A stretch of DNA of 64,000 bases from Roseibium album (GTDB lineage Bacteria; Pseudomonadota; Alphaproteobacteria; Rhizobiales; Stappiaceae), in assembly GCF_001404515.1 (NCBI RefSeq), contig NZ_CXWE01000011.1:62001-126000 (forward strand), read 5' to 3'. The notes beneath the pieces are model-generated. The model saw only the letters and a list, made by a program, of their open reading frames with translations. It was not told where the DNA came from and made no database searches. Below, in pieces: positions 16,479-25,684 of this stretch (position 1 is its first letter; every line of letters starts with the position of its first letter). A program made the translations under genes and the position numbers.

Positions 16479-18004
16479 TGATTGCCTGGCCAATTCTGTC
16501 ACTCACGACATTTCTGCCGCTGCTTGGCGTGCTCTTCATTCTGCTCGTTTCGGGGGATGACGAAGGAAGCAAGCGCAACATCCGGATGGTCGCTCTGGTG
16601 ACCACAGGTGTGACGTTCCTGTTGTCGCTTTTCATCTGGGGCAATTTCGACTACGCCAATCCAGGCTTCCAGTTCGTGGAAAACCGAGACTGGCTCGGTG
16701 GTGACATCAGCTACAAGATGGGTGTCGACGGGATTTCCGTCCTGTTCGTGATCCTGACCACCTTCCTGATGCCGTTCTGCATTCTCGCGTCCTGGGAAAG
16801 TGTCCAGAAACGCGTGAAGGAGTACATGATCGCGTTTCTGGTTCTGGAAACGCTGATGATAGGCGTGTTCTGTTCGCTTGACCTTTTCGTCTTCTACATC
16901 TTCTTCGAGGCAGGCCTTATCCCGATGTTCCTGATCATCGGCGTGTGGGGCGGCAAGCGCAGGGTCTACGCGTCCTACAAGTTCTTCCTCTATACGCTGC
17001 TCGGATCGGTCCTGATGCTGATCGCGATCATGACGATGTACTGGGACGCCGGCACAACCGACATTGAAAAATTGATGGCGCATACGTTCCCGTCCGGCAT
17101 GCAGACGTGGTTATGGGTGGCGTTCTTTGCCAGCTTTGCAGTGAAGATGCCGATGTGGCCGGTACACACCTGGTTGCCCGATGCCCACGTGGAAGCGCCG
17201 ACCGCGGGGTCGGTCATCCTGGCCGGCATTCTCCTGAAGCTTGGTGGTTACGGTTTCCTGCGCTTCTCGTTGCCCATGTTCCCGATTGCCTCGGACATGT
17301 TCGCACCGTTCATCTTTACCCTTTCCGTTGTGGCGATCATCTACACGTCGCTGGTTGCGCTCGCCCAGGAAGACATCAAGAAGCTGATTGCATACTCATC
17401 TGTCGCCCACATGGGTTACGTGACCATGGGTATCTTCACGATGACAGAGCAGGGTGTACAGGGCGGGATCTTCCAGATGCTGTCGCACGGTATCGTGTCC
17501 GGAGCGCTCTTCCTGTGTGTCGGGGTTATCTATGACAGGATGCACACCCGCGAAATCTCCGCTTACGGAGGGCTCGTCAACCGCATGCCGAAATACGCCG
17601 TGGCCTTCCTGATTTTCACCATGGCCAATGTAGGCCTGCCGGGCACGTCCGGTTTCGTGGGTGAAATCCTGACGCTCATGGGGGCATTCCAGGTCAACAC
17701 CTGGGTCGCGTTCCTGGCGACGTCCGGTGTGATCCTGTCTGCAGCCTACGCGCTTTACCTCTACCGCCGTGTTGTGTTCGGCGCGCTGGAGAAGGAAAGC
17801 CTGAAGTCGATGCTGGATCTCAATCTTCGGGAGAAGGTCATACTGTTCCCGATGATCGTCCTGACGATTTTCTTCGGATTCTATCCAATGGCAATCCTGG
17901 ATGTGACACAGGGCTCCGTGGACAATCTCATCAATCACTACACTGCAGCGCTCGAGGCGGCCGGGGTCACCCAGCACGCCGCGGCAGCTGCAGCGGCGCA
18001 TTAA
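16478..18004 (+). CDS. nuoM: NADH-quinone oxidoreductase subunit M
   Basis: This 508-residue antiporter-like proton pump subunit shows FFEAGLIPMFLIIGVWGGKR with the essential Glu, VKMPMWPVHTWLPDAHVEAP with the channel Lys, and AGSVILAGILLKLGGYGFLR. It overlaps nuoL by one base. An Ala-rich C-terminal end (AAGVTQHAAAAAAAH) is likely disordered. It is 23 bases upstream of nuoN. Confidence 0.97.
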   Translation: MIAWPILSLTTFLPLLGVLFILLVSGDDEGSKRNIRMVALVTTGVTFLLSLFIWGNFDYANPGFQFVENRDWLGGDISYKMGVDGISVLFVILTTFLMPFCILASWESVQKRVKEYMIAFLVLETLMIGVFCSLDLFVFYIFFEAGLIPMFLIIGVWGGKRRVYASYKFFLYTLLGSVLMLIAIMTMYWDAGTTDIEKLMAHTFPSGMQTWLWVAFFASFAVKMPMWPVHTWLPDAHVEAPTAGSVILAGILLKLGGYGFLRFSLPMFPIASDMFAPFIFTLSVVAIIYTSLVALAQEDIKKLIAYSSVAHMGYVTMGIFTMTEQGVQGGIFQMLSHGIVSGALFLCVGVIYDRMHTREISAYGGLVNRMPKYAVAFLIFTMANVGLPGTSGFVGEILTLMGAFQVNTWVAFLATSGVILSAAYALYLYRRVVFGALEKESLKSMLDLNLREKVILFPMIVLTIFFGFYPMAILDVTQGSVDNLINHYTAALEAAGVTQHAAAAAAAH

Positions 18005-18027
18005 GGTATCGAGGGCGAGACAGAGCT

Positions 18028-19467
18028 ATGTCAGATGTGACTCAATTGCCAGATCTCATGCCGGTTCTGCCGGAGATCATCCTGGCCGTCGGCGCCATGG
18101 TGCTTCTGATGATCGGCGCCTTCGGTGGAAAAGGCGTTAGCTACGCGGTCTTCGGCTTTGCTATGGGCCTGCTTGGCACAGCGTTCCTGATCCTCCTGCT
18201 CGTTCCGACATTTGGCGAGACGTTCGGTGGATCCTTCGTCCTGGACGAGTTCGCCTATTTGCTGAAACTCATGGTGCTGGTTGGTTCGTTCTTTGCCATT
18301 GCAATGTCCTGGGCTTATGCCAAGAGCCAGTCCTTCGATCATTTCGAGTATCCGATCCTGATCATTCTTGCGACGCTCGGCATGATGTTGATGCTGTCTG
18401 CGAACGACATGATTGCGCTTTATCTCGGTCTGGAACTGCAGAGCCTGTCGCTCTACGTGGTGGCTGCAATCAACCGGGACAGTGTGAGATCCACGGAAGC
18501 CGGGCTGAAGTATTTCGTTCTCGGGGCGCTGTCCTCAGGCATGCTGCTTTACGGAATGTCGCTGGTTTACGGCTTTACCGGACAGATTTCCTTTGCGGGC
18601 ATCGCGGAAGTTCTCACGGATGACGGAGCGTCCATTGGTCTTGTCATTGGCCTGACATTCATCCTGGCAGGTCTCGCGTTCAAGATATCCGCCGTGCCGT
18701 TCCACATGTGGACACCTGACGTTTATGAAGGTGCACCGACACCCGTGACAGCGTTTCTGGCTGCGGCGCCGAAAGTCGCCGCGATGGGCATGCTGGTGCG
18801 GATCGTCATCGAGGCGTTTCATCCTGTCACCAGTGACTGGCAGCAGGTTATCGTCTTTGTCTCGATTGCTTCCATGGCGCTTGGTGCCTTTGCCGCAATC
18901 GGTCAGCGCAACCTGAAACGGCTGATGGCCTATTCCTCGATCGGGCATATGGGCTATGCGCTTGTGGGGCTGTCCGCGGGAACGCAGACCGGTGTCGAAG
19001 GCGTCATTTTCTACATGATTGCCTATCTCGGCATGACGCTTGGTGTGTTTGCCTGCATCCTGTCAATGCGCCGCAAGGACGGTATGGTCGAAGAGATCGA
19101 TGACCTTGCCGGATTGTCCCAGACCAATCTTCCCATGGCGATCCTGCTCGCGCTCCTGATGTTCTCGCTTGCCGGTATTCCGCCGCTCGTCGGTTTCTTC
19201 GGCAAGTGGTACGTCTTTGTGGCTGCCGTTCAGGCCGGTCTCTATCCCCTGGCCATTATCGGTGTGCTGATGTCCGTGGTCGGAGCCTACTATTATCTGC
19301 GCATCGTCAAGGTGATGTTCTTTGACGAGCCGGTAGAGGGCTTTGAAACCATGCCGATGGAATTGCGCGTGGTTCTTGGCCTGTCGAGCGTCTTCGTGGT
19401 GCTTTTCTGGCTCGCGCCGGGACAGGTCGTCAATGCGGCCAGCACCGCGGCACAATCACTTTTCTGA
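18028..19467 (+). CDS. nuoN: NADH-quinone oxidoreductase subunit N
   Basis: This 479-residue antiporter-like subunit completes the complex I set. Conserved features are LYLGLELQSLSLYVVAAINR with the essential glutamate, AFKISAVPFHMWTPDVYEGA with the channel lysine, and LMAYSSIGHMGYALVGLSAG. It is the last nuo gene; birA follows after 8 bases, so the transcript probably continues. Confidence 0.97.
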   Translation: MSDVTQLPDLMPVLPEIILAVGAMVLLMIGAFGGKGVSYAVFGFAMGLLGTAFLILLLVPTFGETFGGSFVLDEFAYLLKLMVLVGSFFAIAMSWAYAKSQSFDHFEYPILIILATLGMMLMLSANDMIALYLGLELQSLSLYVVAAINRDSVRSTEAGLKYFVLGALSSGMLLYGMSLVYGFTGQISFAGIAEVLTDDGASIGLVIGLTFILAGLAFKISAVPFHMWTPDVYEGAPTPVTAFLAAAPKVAAMGMLVRIVIEAFHPVTSDWQQVIVFVSIASMALGAFAAIGQRNLKRLMAYSSIGHMGYALVGLSAGTQTGVEGVIFYMIAYLGMTLGVFACILSMRRKDGMVEEIDDLAGLSQTNLPMAILLALLMFSLAGIPPLVGFFGKWYVFVAAVQAGLYPLAIIGVLMSVVGAYYYLRIVKVMFFDEPVEGFETMPMELRVVLGLSSVFVVLFWLAPGQVVNAASTAAQSLF

Positions 19468-19475
19468 CCAAGCGC

Positions 19476-20249
19476 ATGGCAGATCATTATTCCGAACGTC
19501 CGGCGCCTGGTGCGCCGGATTTTCTCTTTGAAGACCATAAAATCGTCGGATCCACCAATGCCCTTTGCTTCGAACGGGCTCGAATGGGTCATGCCGGCGG
19601 ACTCTGGATCCGTGCACAGGAACAGACCGAGGGGCGTGGGCGCAGGGGTCGAGAATGGTCCTCCCCGACGGGAAATCTCTTCACCAGTCTGCTTCTGGTC
19701 GACCCGAAACCCGCGGACAGGATCGGTGAATTGCCTCTTGTTGCGGCAGTTGCCCTAGCGGAAGCAGTTGACAAAGCAGCCGGAACGCTCCATCTGGTGG
19801 AATTGAAATGGCCGAACGACCTTCTGGTCAACGGGGCTAAGCTCTCGGGCATTCTGCTTGAGGCAGAAGTGCTTGCCGATGGCCGTCAGGCTGTTGTTAT
19901 CGGCTTCGGGGTCAATTGTATTTCCCACCCGCCGCTTTCGCTGTATCAGGCAACCGATCTCAGGAGCCTAGGGTTCCAGGTGACGGCTGAGCGTCTGTTC
20001 GAGGCGCTGGCGTCATCTCTTTCGGAGATGCTTTACGGTTGGCGGAAACCGGGCGGATTTGAAACGATCCAAAAGAACTGGCTCAAACGGGCGGCCCATC
20101 TGGGCAAAGAAATTACCGTCAGGACGGCCAGAGAAGAAATTTCCGGCATTTTTGCCGATCTGGATGCGCGTGGCCATCTCGTGCTCAAGCAGGATGATGG
20201 CGGAATGCGCACCATTTATGCAGGCGACGTGTTTTTGTCCGGCGAATGA
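19476..20249 (+). CDS. birA: Biotin--[acetyl-CoA-carboxylase] ligase
   Basis: This 257-residue enzyme makes biotinyl-AMP and attaches biotin to the carboxylase carrier protein. The biotin/ATP loop GRGRRGREWSSPTGNLFTSL and the KWPNDLLVNGAKLSGILLEA segment are visible, with a small C-terminal SH3-like domain (EEISGIFADLDARGHLVL). It lacks the N-terminal DNA-binding helix-turn-helix of E. coli BirA, so it is the monofunctional ligase type and probably not a repressor. It sits directly behind nuoN and before ribonuclease J, a common alphaproteobacterial order. Confidence 0.93.
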   Translation: MADHYSERPAPGAPDFLFEDHKIVGSTNALCFERARMGHAGGLWIRAQEQTEGRGRRGREWSSPTGNLFTSLLLVDPKPADRIGELPLVAAVALAEAVDKAAGTLHLVELKWPNDLLVNGAKLSGILLEAEVLADGRQAVVIGFGVNCISHPPLSLYQATDLRSLGFQVTAERLFEALASSLSEMLYGWRKPGGFETIQKNWLKRAAHLGKEITVRTAREEISGIFADLDARGHLVLKQDDGGMRTIYAGDVFLSGE

Positions 20250-20291
20250 GTTCCGGCAAATTGCCTGCCTACAGGTTTGAAGGAGCAATCC

Positions 20292-21971
20292 ATGGCTTCG
20301 GCCAACAAGAATAAGAATGATATCGTATTCCTGCCTCTTGGCGGGGTCGGTGAAATAGGAATGAACCTCGGTCTTTACGGCTATGGTCCGGCGAACGACC
20401 GCACGTGGCTGATTGTTGATTGCGGGGTAAGTTTTGCGGGGCCGGACCTGCCTGGCATCGACGTAATTGTCCCCGACATCAAGTTTCTCGAAGATGAGGT
20501 CGACAATATTGCCGGGATGGTGATCACCCACGCGCATGAGGATCATTATGGCGGCATACTCCACCTTTGGCCTTTTTTGAAGGTTCCGGTTTACGCGACC
20601 GCATTTACCGCGGGGCTTCTGGCTGCGAAGTCAGAGAGCGAACCGGGGGCGGAAGAGGTTCCGGTAACTGTCGTGAAACAAGGCGAACGGCACAAGATCG
20701 GTCCGTTCGATGTCGAATTCGTCGCAATGGCGCACTCGATACCGGAGCCCTGTGCACTGGCGATCCGGACACCGGCCGGACTGGTGCTGCACACCGGTGA
20801 TTGGAAAATCGATCTGACGCCTGGCGTCGGCTTGCCCATTGATATGGACCGTCTGGCCGAGCTGGGCAGGGAAGGCGTCATGGCTCTTGTGTGCGACAGC
20901 ACCAATGCGGTCAGGGATGGTGTCAGTCCCAGTGAGGCGGATGTGGCCGAAGAGCTGAAGAAGGTAATGGCGAAGGCCAAACAGCGTGTCGCGGTTACAA
21001 CCTTTGCATCGAACGTCGCGAGGATACGAGCTATTGCAGAAGCAGCGGTAGCCAATGAGAGGGATGTTGTTGTCGTAGGCCGGTCGATGCACCGCGTGAT
21101 CGAAGTGGCAGGCGAACTCGGTTACCTGGATGGCTTGCCGCAGTTTCACGATGAAGAAGCTTTCGGTTATCTGCCGCGAAACAAGGCAGTTCTGCTATGC
21201 ACCGGTTCGCAAGGCGAAAGCCGGGCTGCACTCGCGCGCATTGCCGCCGGCGACCATCGCAATGTCGCGCTTTCGAAAGGTGACACCGTGATTTTCTCCT
21301 CCCGGACCATCCCAGGGAATGAAAAGGTGGTTGCAGAGGTGCTCAACAACCTTGCCGACAAGGATGTCCGGATCGTCACGGACAAGGACGCGCTTGTGCA
21401 TGTGTCCGGTCATCCGCGCAGGGGTGAACTGGAGCAACTATACAAAGTGCTCAACCCGAAAGTCGTGCTTCCCGTACACGGCGAACCGTTGCATCTTGCC
21501 GCACATGCCGCGTTTGCGAAGGAACAGGGTGTTCCCGAAGTTGTGCGTGGCAAGAACGGGGACATCATCTGTCTGAATGCGGGCAAGGCTGCGGTCATTG
21601 ACGAAGCGCCGTCGGGAATTCTCGTCAAGGATGGAGACATTCTTGACGATCCGGAAGTGACCGGAGTGAAAGAGCGGCGCAAATTGTCGTTTGCCGGCGC
21701 TGCCGTGATTGCACTGGTTGTCAACCGGGCAGGGGAACTGCTGACTGATCCGCACGTTACCCTGCTCGGGTTGCCGGACACGGATGATGACGGTGATCCG
21801 ATGGAAGCCATCGTTGTCAAGGCTGTGACAGGCGCGGTAACGAGTATTCCGAAGTCCCGGCGCAAGGACAAGGATCTGGTCGCGGAAGCTGCCCGGCGGG
21901 CCGCTCGCGCAGAGATCCTCAACGTGTGGGGCAAAAAGACGCTCTGTAAGGTGATGGTGACCCAACTATAG
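20292..21971 (+). CDS. rnj: Ribonuclease J (metallo-beta-lactamase / beta-CASP RNase)
   Basis: This 559-residue ribonuclease has 5'-3' exo and endo activity on RNA. The zinc motif is VITHAHEDHYGG near residue 80, followed by HTGDWKIDLTP, the aspartate in ALVCDSTNA, and the beta-CASP elements VSGHPRRGELEQLYK and VVLPVHGEPLHLAAHA. ATG 20292 has AAGGAG at the right spacing; a TTG 15 bases earlier is in frame but has none. RNase J takes part in mRNA decay and 16S/23S 5' maturation in alphaproteobacteria. Confidence 0.94.
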   Translation: MASANKNKNDIVFLPLGGVGEIGMNLGLYGYGPANDRTWLIVDCGVSFAGPDLPGIDVIVPDIKFLEDEVDNIAGMVITHAHEDHYGGILHLWPFLKVPVYATAFTAGLLAAKSESEPGAEEVPVTVVKQGERHKIGPFDVEFVAMAHSIPEPCALAIRTPAGLVLHTGDWKIDLTPGVGLPIDMDRLAELGREGVMALVCDSTNAVRDGVSPSEADVAEELKKVMAKAKQRVAVTTFASNVARIRAIAEAAVANERDVVVVGRSMHRVIEVAGELGYLDGLPQFHDEEAFGYLPRNKAVLLCTGSQGESRAALARIAAGDHRNVALSKGDTVIFSSRTIPGNEKVVAEVLNNLADKDVRIVTDKDALVHVSGHPRRGELEQLYKVLNPKVVLPVHGEPLHLAAHAAFAKEQGVPEVVRGKNGDIICLNAGKAAVIDEAPSGILVKDGDILDDPEVTGVKERRKLSFAGAAVIALVVNRAGELLTDPHVTLLGLPDTDDDGDPMEAIVVKAVTGAVTSIPKSRRKDKDLVAEAARRAARAEILNVWGKKTLCKVMVTQL

Positions 21972-22014
21972 TCCATCCGGCGGCCATGACAGCCGCCCAT
22001 GCGGAGGAAGTGAT

Positions 22015-22419
22015 ATGATCGGTCGGCTAAATCATGTGGCCATTGCTGTCTCGGATATCGATGCTGCAACGGCGATTTACCGGGATACGCTTGGAGCGGA
22101 CGTCTCATCGAGGGAAGAACAGCCGGATCATGGTGTGAGCACTGTGTTCATTAACTTGCCGAACACCAAGATCGAGCTGCTGGAGCCCCTGGGTGACGAC
22201 TCGCCTATTGCCAAGTTTCTGGAGAAGAATCCCTCCGGTGGAATTCATCACGTCTGCTATGAAGTCGATGACATCCTGGCTGCACGGGACAAGCTCGTGG
22301 CGGATGGTGCACGGGTCCTGGGCGATGGTGAACCGAAGATCGGGGCGCACGGCAAGCCGGTCCTCTTTCTTCATCCGAAAGATTTTCTCGGCACACTTAC
22401 GGAACTGGAAGAGGCCTGA
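22015..22419 (+). CDS. mce: Methylmalonyl-CoA epimerase
   Basis: This 134-residue glyoxalase-fold (VOC) enzyme interconverts (R)- and (S)-methylmalonyl-CoA in propionyl-CoA breakdown or in the ethylmalonyl-CoA pathway. Metal ligands are the His in RLNHVAIAVSDID, the His in GGIHHVCYEVDD and the Glu in LGTLTELEEA. GGAGG precedes the ATG. It is four bases upstream of the DUF1467 gene. The mutase partner is not in the window. Confidence 0.92.
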   Translation: MIGRLNHVAIAVSDIDAATAIYRDTLGADVSSREEQPDHGVSTVFINLPNTKIELLEPLGDDSPIAKFLEKNPSGGIHHVCYEVDDILAARDKLVADGARVLGDGEPKIGAHGKPVLFLHPKDFLGTLTELEEA

Positions 22420-22422
22420 ATA

Positions 22423-22710
22423 ATGTCGGTGGCGTTCGGACTGGCAATCTATTTCATGCTCTGGTGGATCATCCTGTTTGCGATCTTGCCGTTCGGGATT
22501 CACCGTACCCAGGAGGAGGCCGGAGACATTGTTCCCGGTACAGAGGCAAGCGCGCCGAACAAGCCCAGATTTCTGAGGGTAATCGTGCTGACAACGGTGG
22601 TAACCACAATCGTTTTCGGTAGCTACATCGCCTTGCGGCAATCCGGCTTCGGTCTCGACGATATACCCTTCCTGAAACCTCCAAGCAGCAGCGACAGTCA
22701 ATCTGATTGA
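22423..22710 (+). CDS. DUF1467 family small membrane protein
   Basis: This 95-residue protein has two transmembrane segments, FGLAIYFMLWWIILFAILPF and VIVLTTVVTTIVFGSYIALR, around a short polar loop, followed by a Ser-rich tail. The WWIILFAILPFG motif is typical of DUF1467. The gene commonly lies between mce and proS in alphaproteobacteria; its function is unknown. It is expressed with mce (4-base gap). Confidence 0.85.
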   Translation: MSVAFGLAIYFMLWWIILFAILPFGIHRTQEEAGDIVPGTEASAPNKPRFLRVIVLTTVVTTIVFGSYIALRQSGFGLDDIPFLKPPSSSDSQSD

Positions 22711-22767
22711 TGCCATCGCAAATTCGCAGACCCTGAATTCAAACAAGAAGGCAATCGTTCGTGGAAG

Positions 22768-22797
22768 CGGCCCCTGAGGGCCGCTGCGTTCGTTTTA
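22768..22797 (+). terminator. Intrinsic terminator after the DUF1467 gene
   Basis: A perfect 7-bp GC stem GCGGCCC/GGGCCGC (22768-22774 with 22779-22785), loop CTGA, is followed by TGCGTTCGTTTT. It lies between the convergent DUF1467 and VPLPA-CTERM genes. The U tract is broken, so efficiency may be moderate. Confidence 0.6.
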
Positions 22798-22819
22798 GAA
22801 TGACGCCGGACGTTGAAGT

Positions 22820-23608
22820 TCAGTGTTGACGCTGTCTTCTTCGCTGCGCCACGAAGCCAAGCAGACCCAGTCCTCCTGCAAGAAGTGGCAGCGCAGCAGG
22901 CACCGGGACAGGTGTCACCCCGTACACGATGTCTATGGATGTCGAGGCAAGAACATCGCCATTCAGCGCGGCAGACAGATTTATGGTGTAAAGGCCCTCG
23001 GCCTGTGGATCAGCAATGCCGGGGAAAAGGGTGCTGAATCCCAGGTTCCATGAGTTCTGTGCGACATTGTAGTTTCCGACGATAGCGGAATACAAAAAAA
23101 GATCTGAAACACCAGCACCGTTTGCCGTGGAGTTGTTCCCCAGGGCATGATCTGCAAAGAGAGTATTGATTGGGTCGAAGGATTGGAAACTTGTTCCTGA
23201 ACCCGGATCCAGGTCGACCTGCAACAGGTATGTCAGGTCGGTCAAATTACGCGTTCCGATGCCCGATACATTTGAGTTTATCGACCATTCGAAGTTGAAA
23301 GCAGAGCGATTTGAGGGTGCATTGCTTGATGCGGGCGAAAAGGTGTAGGTGCGATCGCCGTCGTAATTGAAGGTATTTTCCGGAAGCCCACTGTTGTTGT
23401 AGCGAAGCTTTCCTCGAAGACCCAATTCAACATTGTTGGCATTCACACCTGTGAACGCGCCATTTGCGTTGCCGGAACCGAAAATGACTTCCGGTGTGAC
23501 CAAACCCGTTCCGTTGACCGGGCCAGCCTGCACAGTTGCCGGTACGATTGTTCCGGCAAACAACAATGTTACACCCATCGTGAAAGATCTAAGCATGGAT
23601 CGATTCAT
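22820..23608 (-). CDS. VPLPA-CTERM sorting-signal secreted protein
   Basis: This 262-residue protein has an N-terminal signal peptide (MGVTLLFAGTIVPATVQA, with cleavage after AQA-like residues). At the C-terminus it carries the tripartite exosortase signal VPVPAALPLLAGGLGLLGF followed by basic RRRQRQH. This is the VPLPA-CTERM variant of PEP-CTERM. The middle region is Asn/Gly/Ser-rich with predicted beta strands and no known domain. Exosortase would cleave the tail and release or anchor the protein at the surface, often together with exopolysaccharide. It is on the opposite strand inside an otherwise conserved housekeeping cluster, which suggests later insertion. ATG 23596 is an alternative start. 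Confidence 0.85.
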   Translation of the reverse strand: MNRSMLRSFTMGVTLLFAGTIVPATVQAGPVNGTGLVTPEVIFGSGNANGAFTGVNANNVELGLRGKLRYNNSGLPENTFNYDGDRTYTFSPASSNAPSNRSAFNFEWSINSNVSGIGTRNLTDLTYLLQVDLDPGSGTSFQSFDPINTLFADHALGNNSTANGAGVSDLFLYSAIVGNYNVAQNSWNLGFSTLFPGIADPQAEGLYTINLSAALNGDVLASTSIDIVYGVTPVPVPAALPLLAGGLGLLGFVAQRRRQRQH

Positions 23609-23792
23609 TCCCCAAAAAGAGTCATTAGTATTATTTTCAATGAAATTTATGCGGATTCTCTTTTGTAAATCAACCTATGGTTAATCTGTTTTGCCCGCTC
23701 GCGTAACAATCCGCGGCAAAAGTGTTGCAAATGTTGTGGAAGGTTTCGGTGTGTCCGAAAAGGAACCCGATCTCAGTCGTCGTAAAGCGTTG

Positions 23793-23828
23793 AAAAAAAA
23801 GAAAAAGGCAGAGCCAAGCTCTGCCTTT
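23793..23828 (-). terminator. Strong reverse-strand intrinsic terminator
   Basis: Read on the minus strand this is an 11-bp stem, AAAGGCAGAGC paired to GCTCTGCCTTT (23804-23814 with 23818-23828), loop TTG. A run TTTTTCTTTTTTTT follows it. It would end a minus-strand transcript coming from above 23828, yet no protein gene is visible there, so it may end a non-coding RNA. Confidence 0.8.
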
Positions 23829-23996
23829 GGTAGTTCCGCGTCTAAATTGACCCCAATCCCTTACCGGCTGTTTGACCAACCTGGTCGGGCGGCTGCAATC
23901 TGAAGATGCGCCAGAGGGCCCTTCCTCCCAAGACTCAGACCGCGATGTCCTTGAGCATCTTGGCATTTCTGCCGAGACTTCTTTTTGTTATGAGGA
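23829..23996 (-). ncRNA. Candidate small RNA upstream of the reverse terminator (unidentified)
   Basis: On the minus strand, a weak promoter-like pair (GTGACA, 17-base gap, TAGGTT) lies near 24030-24000. The sequence after it contains a small hairpin GGCAGAAATGCC and a 7-bp long-range pairing AAGATGC/GCATCTT (near 23961 and 23907). It ends at the strong terminator at 23793-23828. No convincing reading frame fits on either strand. The RNA would be about 200 nt. I do not recognise a family; the 5' end is a guess. Confidence 0.3.
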
Positions 23997-24274
23997 CGGA
24001 ACCTATCGGATTGTTTTATGATTGTCACCTGTTTGTCGCACTGAGTCTATTTTTTTTGCTTGCCTAATTAATTTGCAGTCCCGAGCGTTCGCCATTCGGC
24101 TGAAATTCTCGACGAGACAGGGGTAGAAAATCGACGGATTGCTCCCGATTTCAGTCTGCAAAGAAGACTATTTCCGCAAATGAATGGGTGGTTTGCGTAA
24201 AGGGCTTGTTTTTAAGCGCGTCATGCGGTTTGACTGCGCACAAATTAGGCCAAGCGCAAATCGAGAGTATATTG

Positions 24275-25606
24275 ATGCGTCTTTCCAGATATTTTCTGCC
24301 CATCCTGAAAGAGACTCCCAAGGAAGCCGAGATTGTCTCCCACCGGCTCATGTTGCGCGCCGGAATGATCCGGCAGCAGTCGGCAGGAATTTACTCGTGG
24401 CTGCCGCTTGGTCTGAAGGTGCTGCGCAAGATCGAACGGATCGTTGAGGAGGAACAGGCACGGGCCGGCGCCATACAGCTTCTGATGCCGACAATTCAAT
24501 CCGCCGACCTTTGGCGTGAAAGCGGCCGCTATGATGCTTACGGCAAGGAAATGCTGCGCATAACGGACAGACACGAGCGTGACATGCTCTACGGTCCGAC
24601 AAACGAAGAAATGATAACGGAAATCTTCCGCAGCTATGTGCGCTCCTATAAGGACCTTCCGTTGAATCTTTACCACATACAATGGAAATTTCGTGACGAG
24701 GTCCGTCCGCGTTTCGGCATCATGCGTGGCCGTGAATTTCTGATGAAGGACGCCTATTCCTTCGATCTCGATCAGGAGCGGGCCGTTGAATCCTATAACC
24801 GGATGTTTGTCGCGTATCTGCGTACATACAAGCGCATGGGCCTGACCGCGATTCCGATGCGGGCCGAGACCGGTCCGATCGGTGGAGACCTCAGTCACGA
24901 GTTTATCGTTCTGGCTGATACCGGCGAGAGCGAGGTCTATTGTCATTCCGACTATCTGACCAAGGACACTCCGGGTGAAGAGGTTGATTTTGACGATGAT
25001 CTCACGCCAATCGTGCAAGACTGGACCTCGCACTATGCGGCGACAGAAGACATAGTTGACAAGGCGGAGTTCGAGGCCAGCGTCCCGGAAGACAAGCGGA
25101 TTGTTGCAAGGGGTATCGAAGTCGGACAGACCTTTTATTTCGGCACGAAATATTCCGAACCGATGGGTGCGAAGGTAGCCACGACGGAGGGTACCGAGGT
25201 CCCGGTTCACATGGGATCATACGGTGTTGGCGTATCGCGCCTTCTTGGCGCCTTGATCGAGGCAAATCATGACGACAATGGAATCATATGGCCGAAATCA
25301 GTTGCACCTTTCCATGTCGGTCTGATCAACCTGAAGCCGGGAGATGAGCTGACGGATACGACGTCGGAAAGCCTTTATTCCAAGCTCGAGGCAGCCGGGA
25401 TCGAGGTTCTCTATGATGATACGGATACACGCGCCGGAGCGAAATTCGCCACAATGGACCTGATCGGTTTGCCGTTTCAGGTTGTCGCCGGTCCGAGGGG
25501 ACTGAGGGACGGCCTGCTTGAAGTCAAGGAACGCTCAACTGGGGAAAAGGAAATGCTGACCCCTGAAGCAACCTTGAACAAACTCACGGCGGCATTGACG
25601 GACTGA
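24275..25606 (+). CDS. proS: Prolyl-tRNA synthetase (short alphaproteobacterial type)
   Basis: This 443-residue class II synthetase shows motif 1 (SHRLMLRAGMIRQQSAGIYSW), motif 2 (YHIQWKFRDEVRPRFGIMRG) and motif 3 (GSYGVGVSRLLGALIE), then an anticodon-binding domain (GIEVLYDDTDTRAGAKFATM). The usual bacterial ProRS is about 570 residues with an inserted editing domain between motifs 2 and 3. Here that insertion is absent, as is known for alphaproteobacteria. ATG 24275 starts at the conserved MRLSRYFLPILKETP; the frame is open upstream without family similarity. Confidence 0.96.
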   Translation: MRLSRYFLPILKETPKEAEIVSHRLMLRAGMIRQQSAGIYSWLPLGLKVLRKIERIVEEEQARAGAIQLLMPTIQSADLWRESGRYDAYGKEMLRITDRHERDMLYGPTNEEMITEIFRSYVRSYKDLPLNLYHIQWKFRDEVRPRFGIMRGREFLMKDAYSFDLDQERAVESYNRMFVAYLRTYKRMGLTAIPMRAETGPIGGDLSHEFIVLADTGESEVYCHSDYLTKDTPGEEVDFDDDLTPIVQDWTSHYAATEDIVDKAEFEASVPEDKRIVARGIEVGQTFYFGTKYSEPMGAKVATTEGTEVPVHMGSYGVGVSRLLGALIEANHDDNGIIWPKSVAPFHVGLINLKPGDELTDTTSESLYSKLEAAGIEVLYDDTDTRAGAKFATMDLIGLPFQVVAGPRGLRDGLLEVKERSTGEKEMLTPEATLNKLTAALTD

Positions 25607-25684
25607 TCCGGTCCGGTGATCCTCTAGGCGGGGATTCGGCCGCAACAAGTGCGGTTGCTCGGGCATTGCTGAAGTGGATTTACG

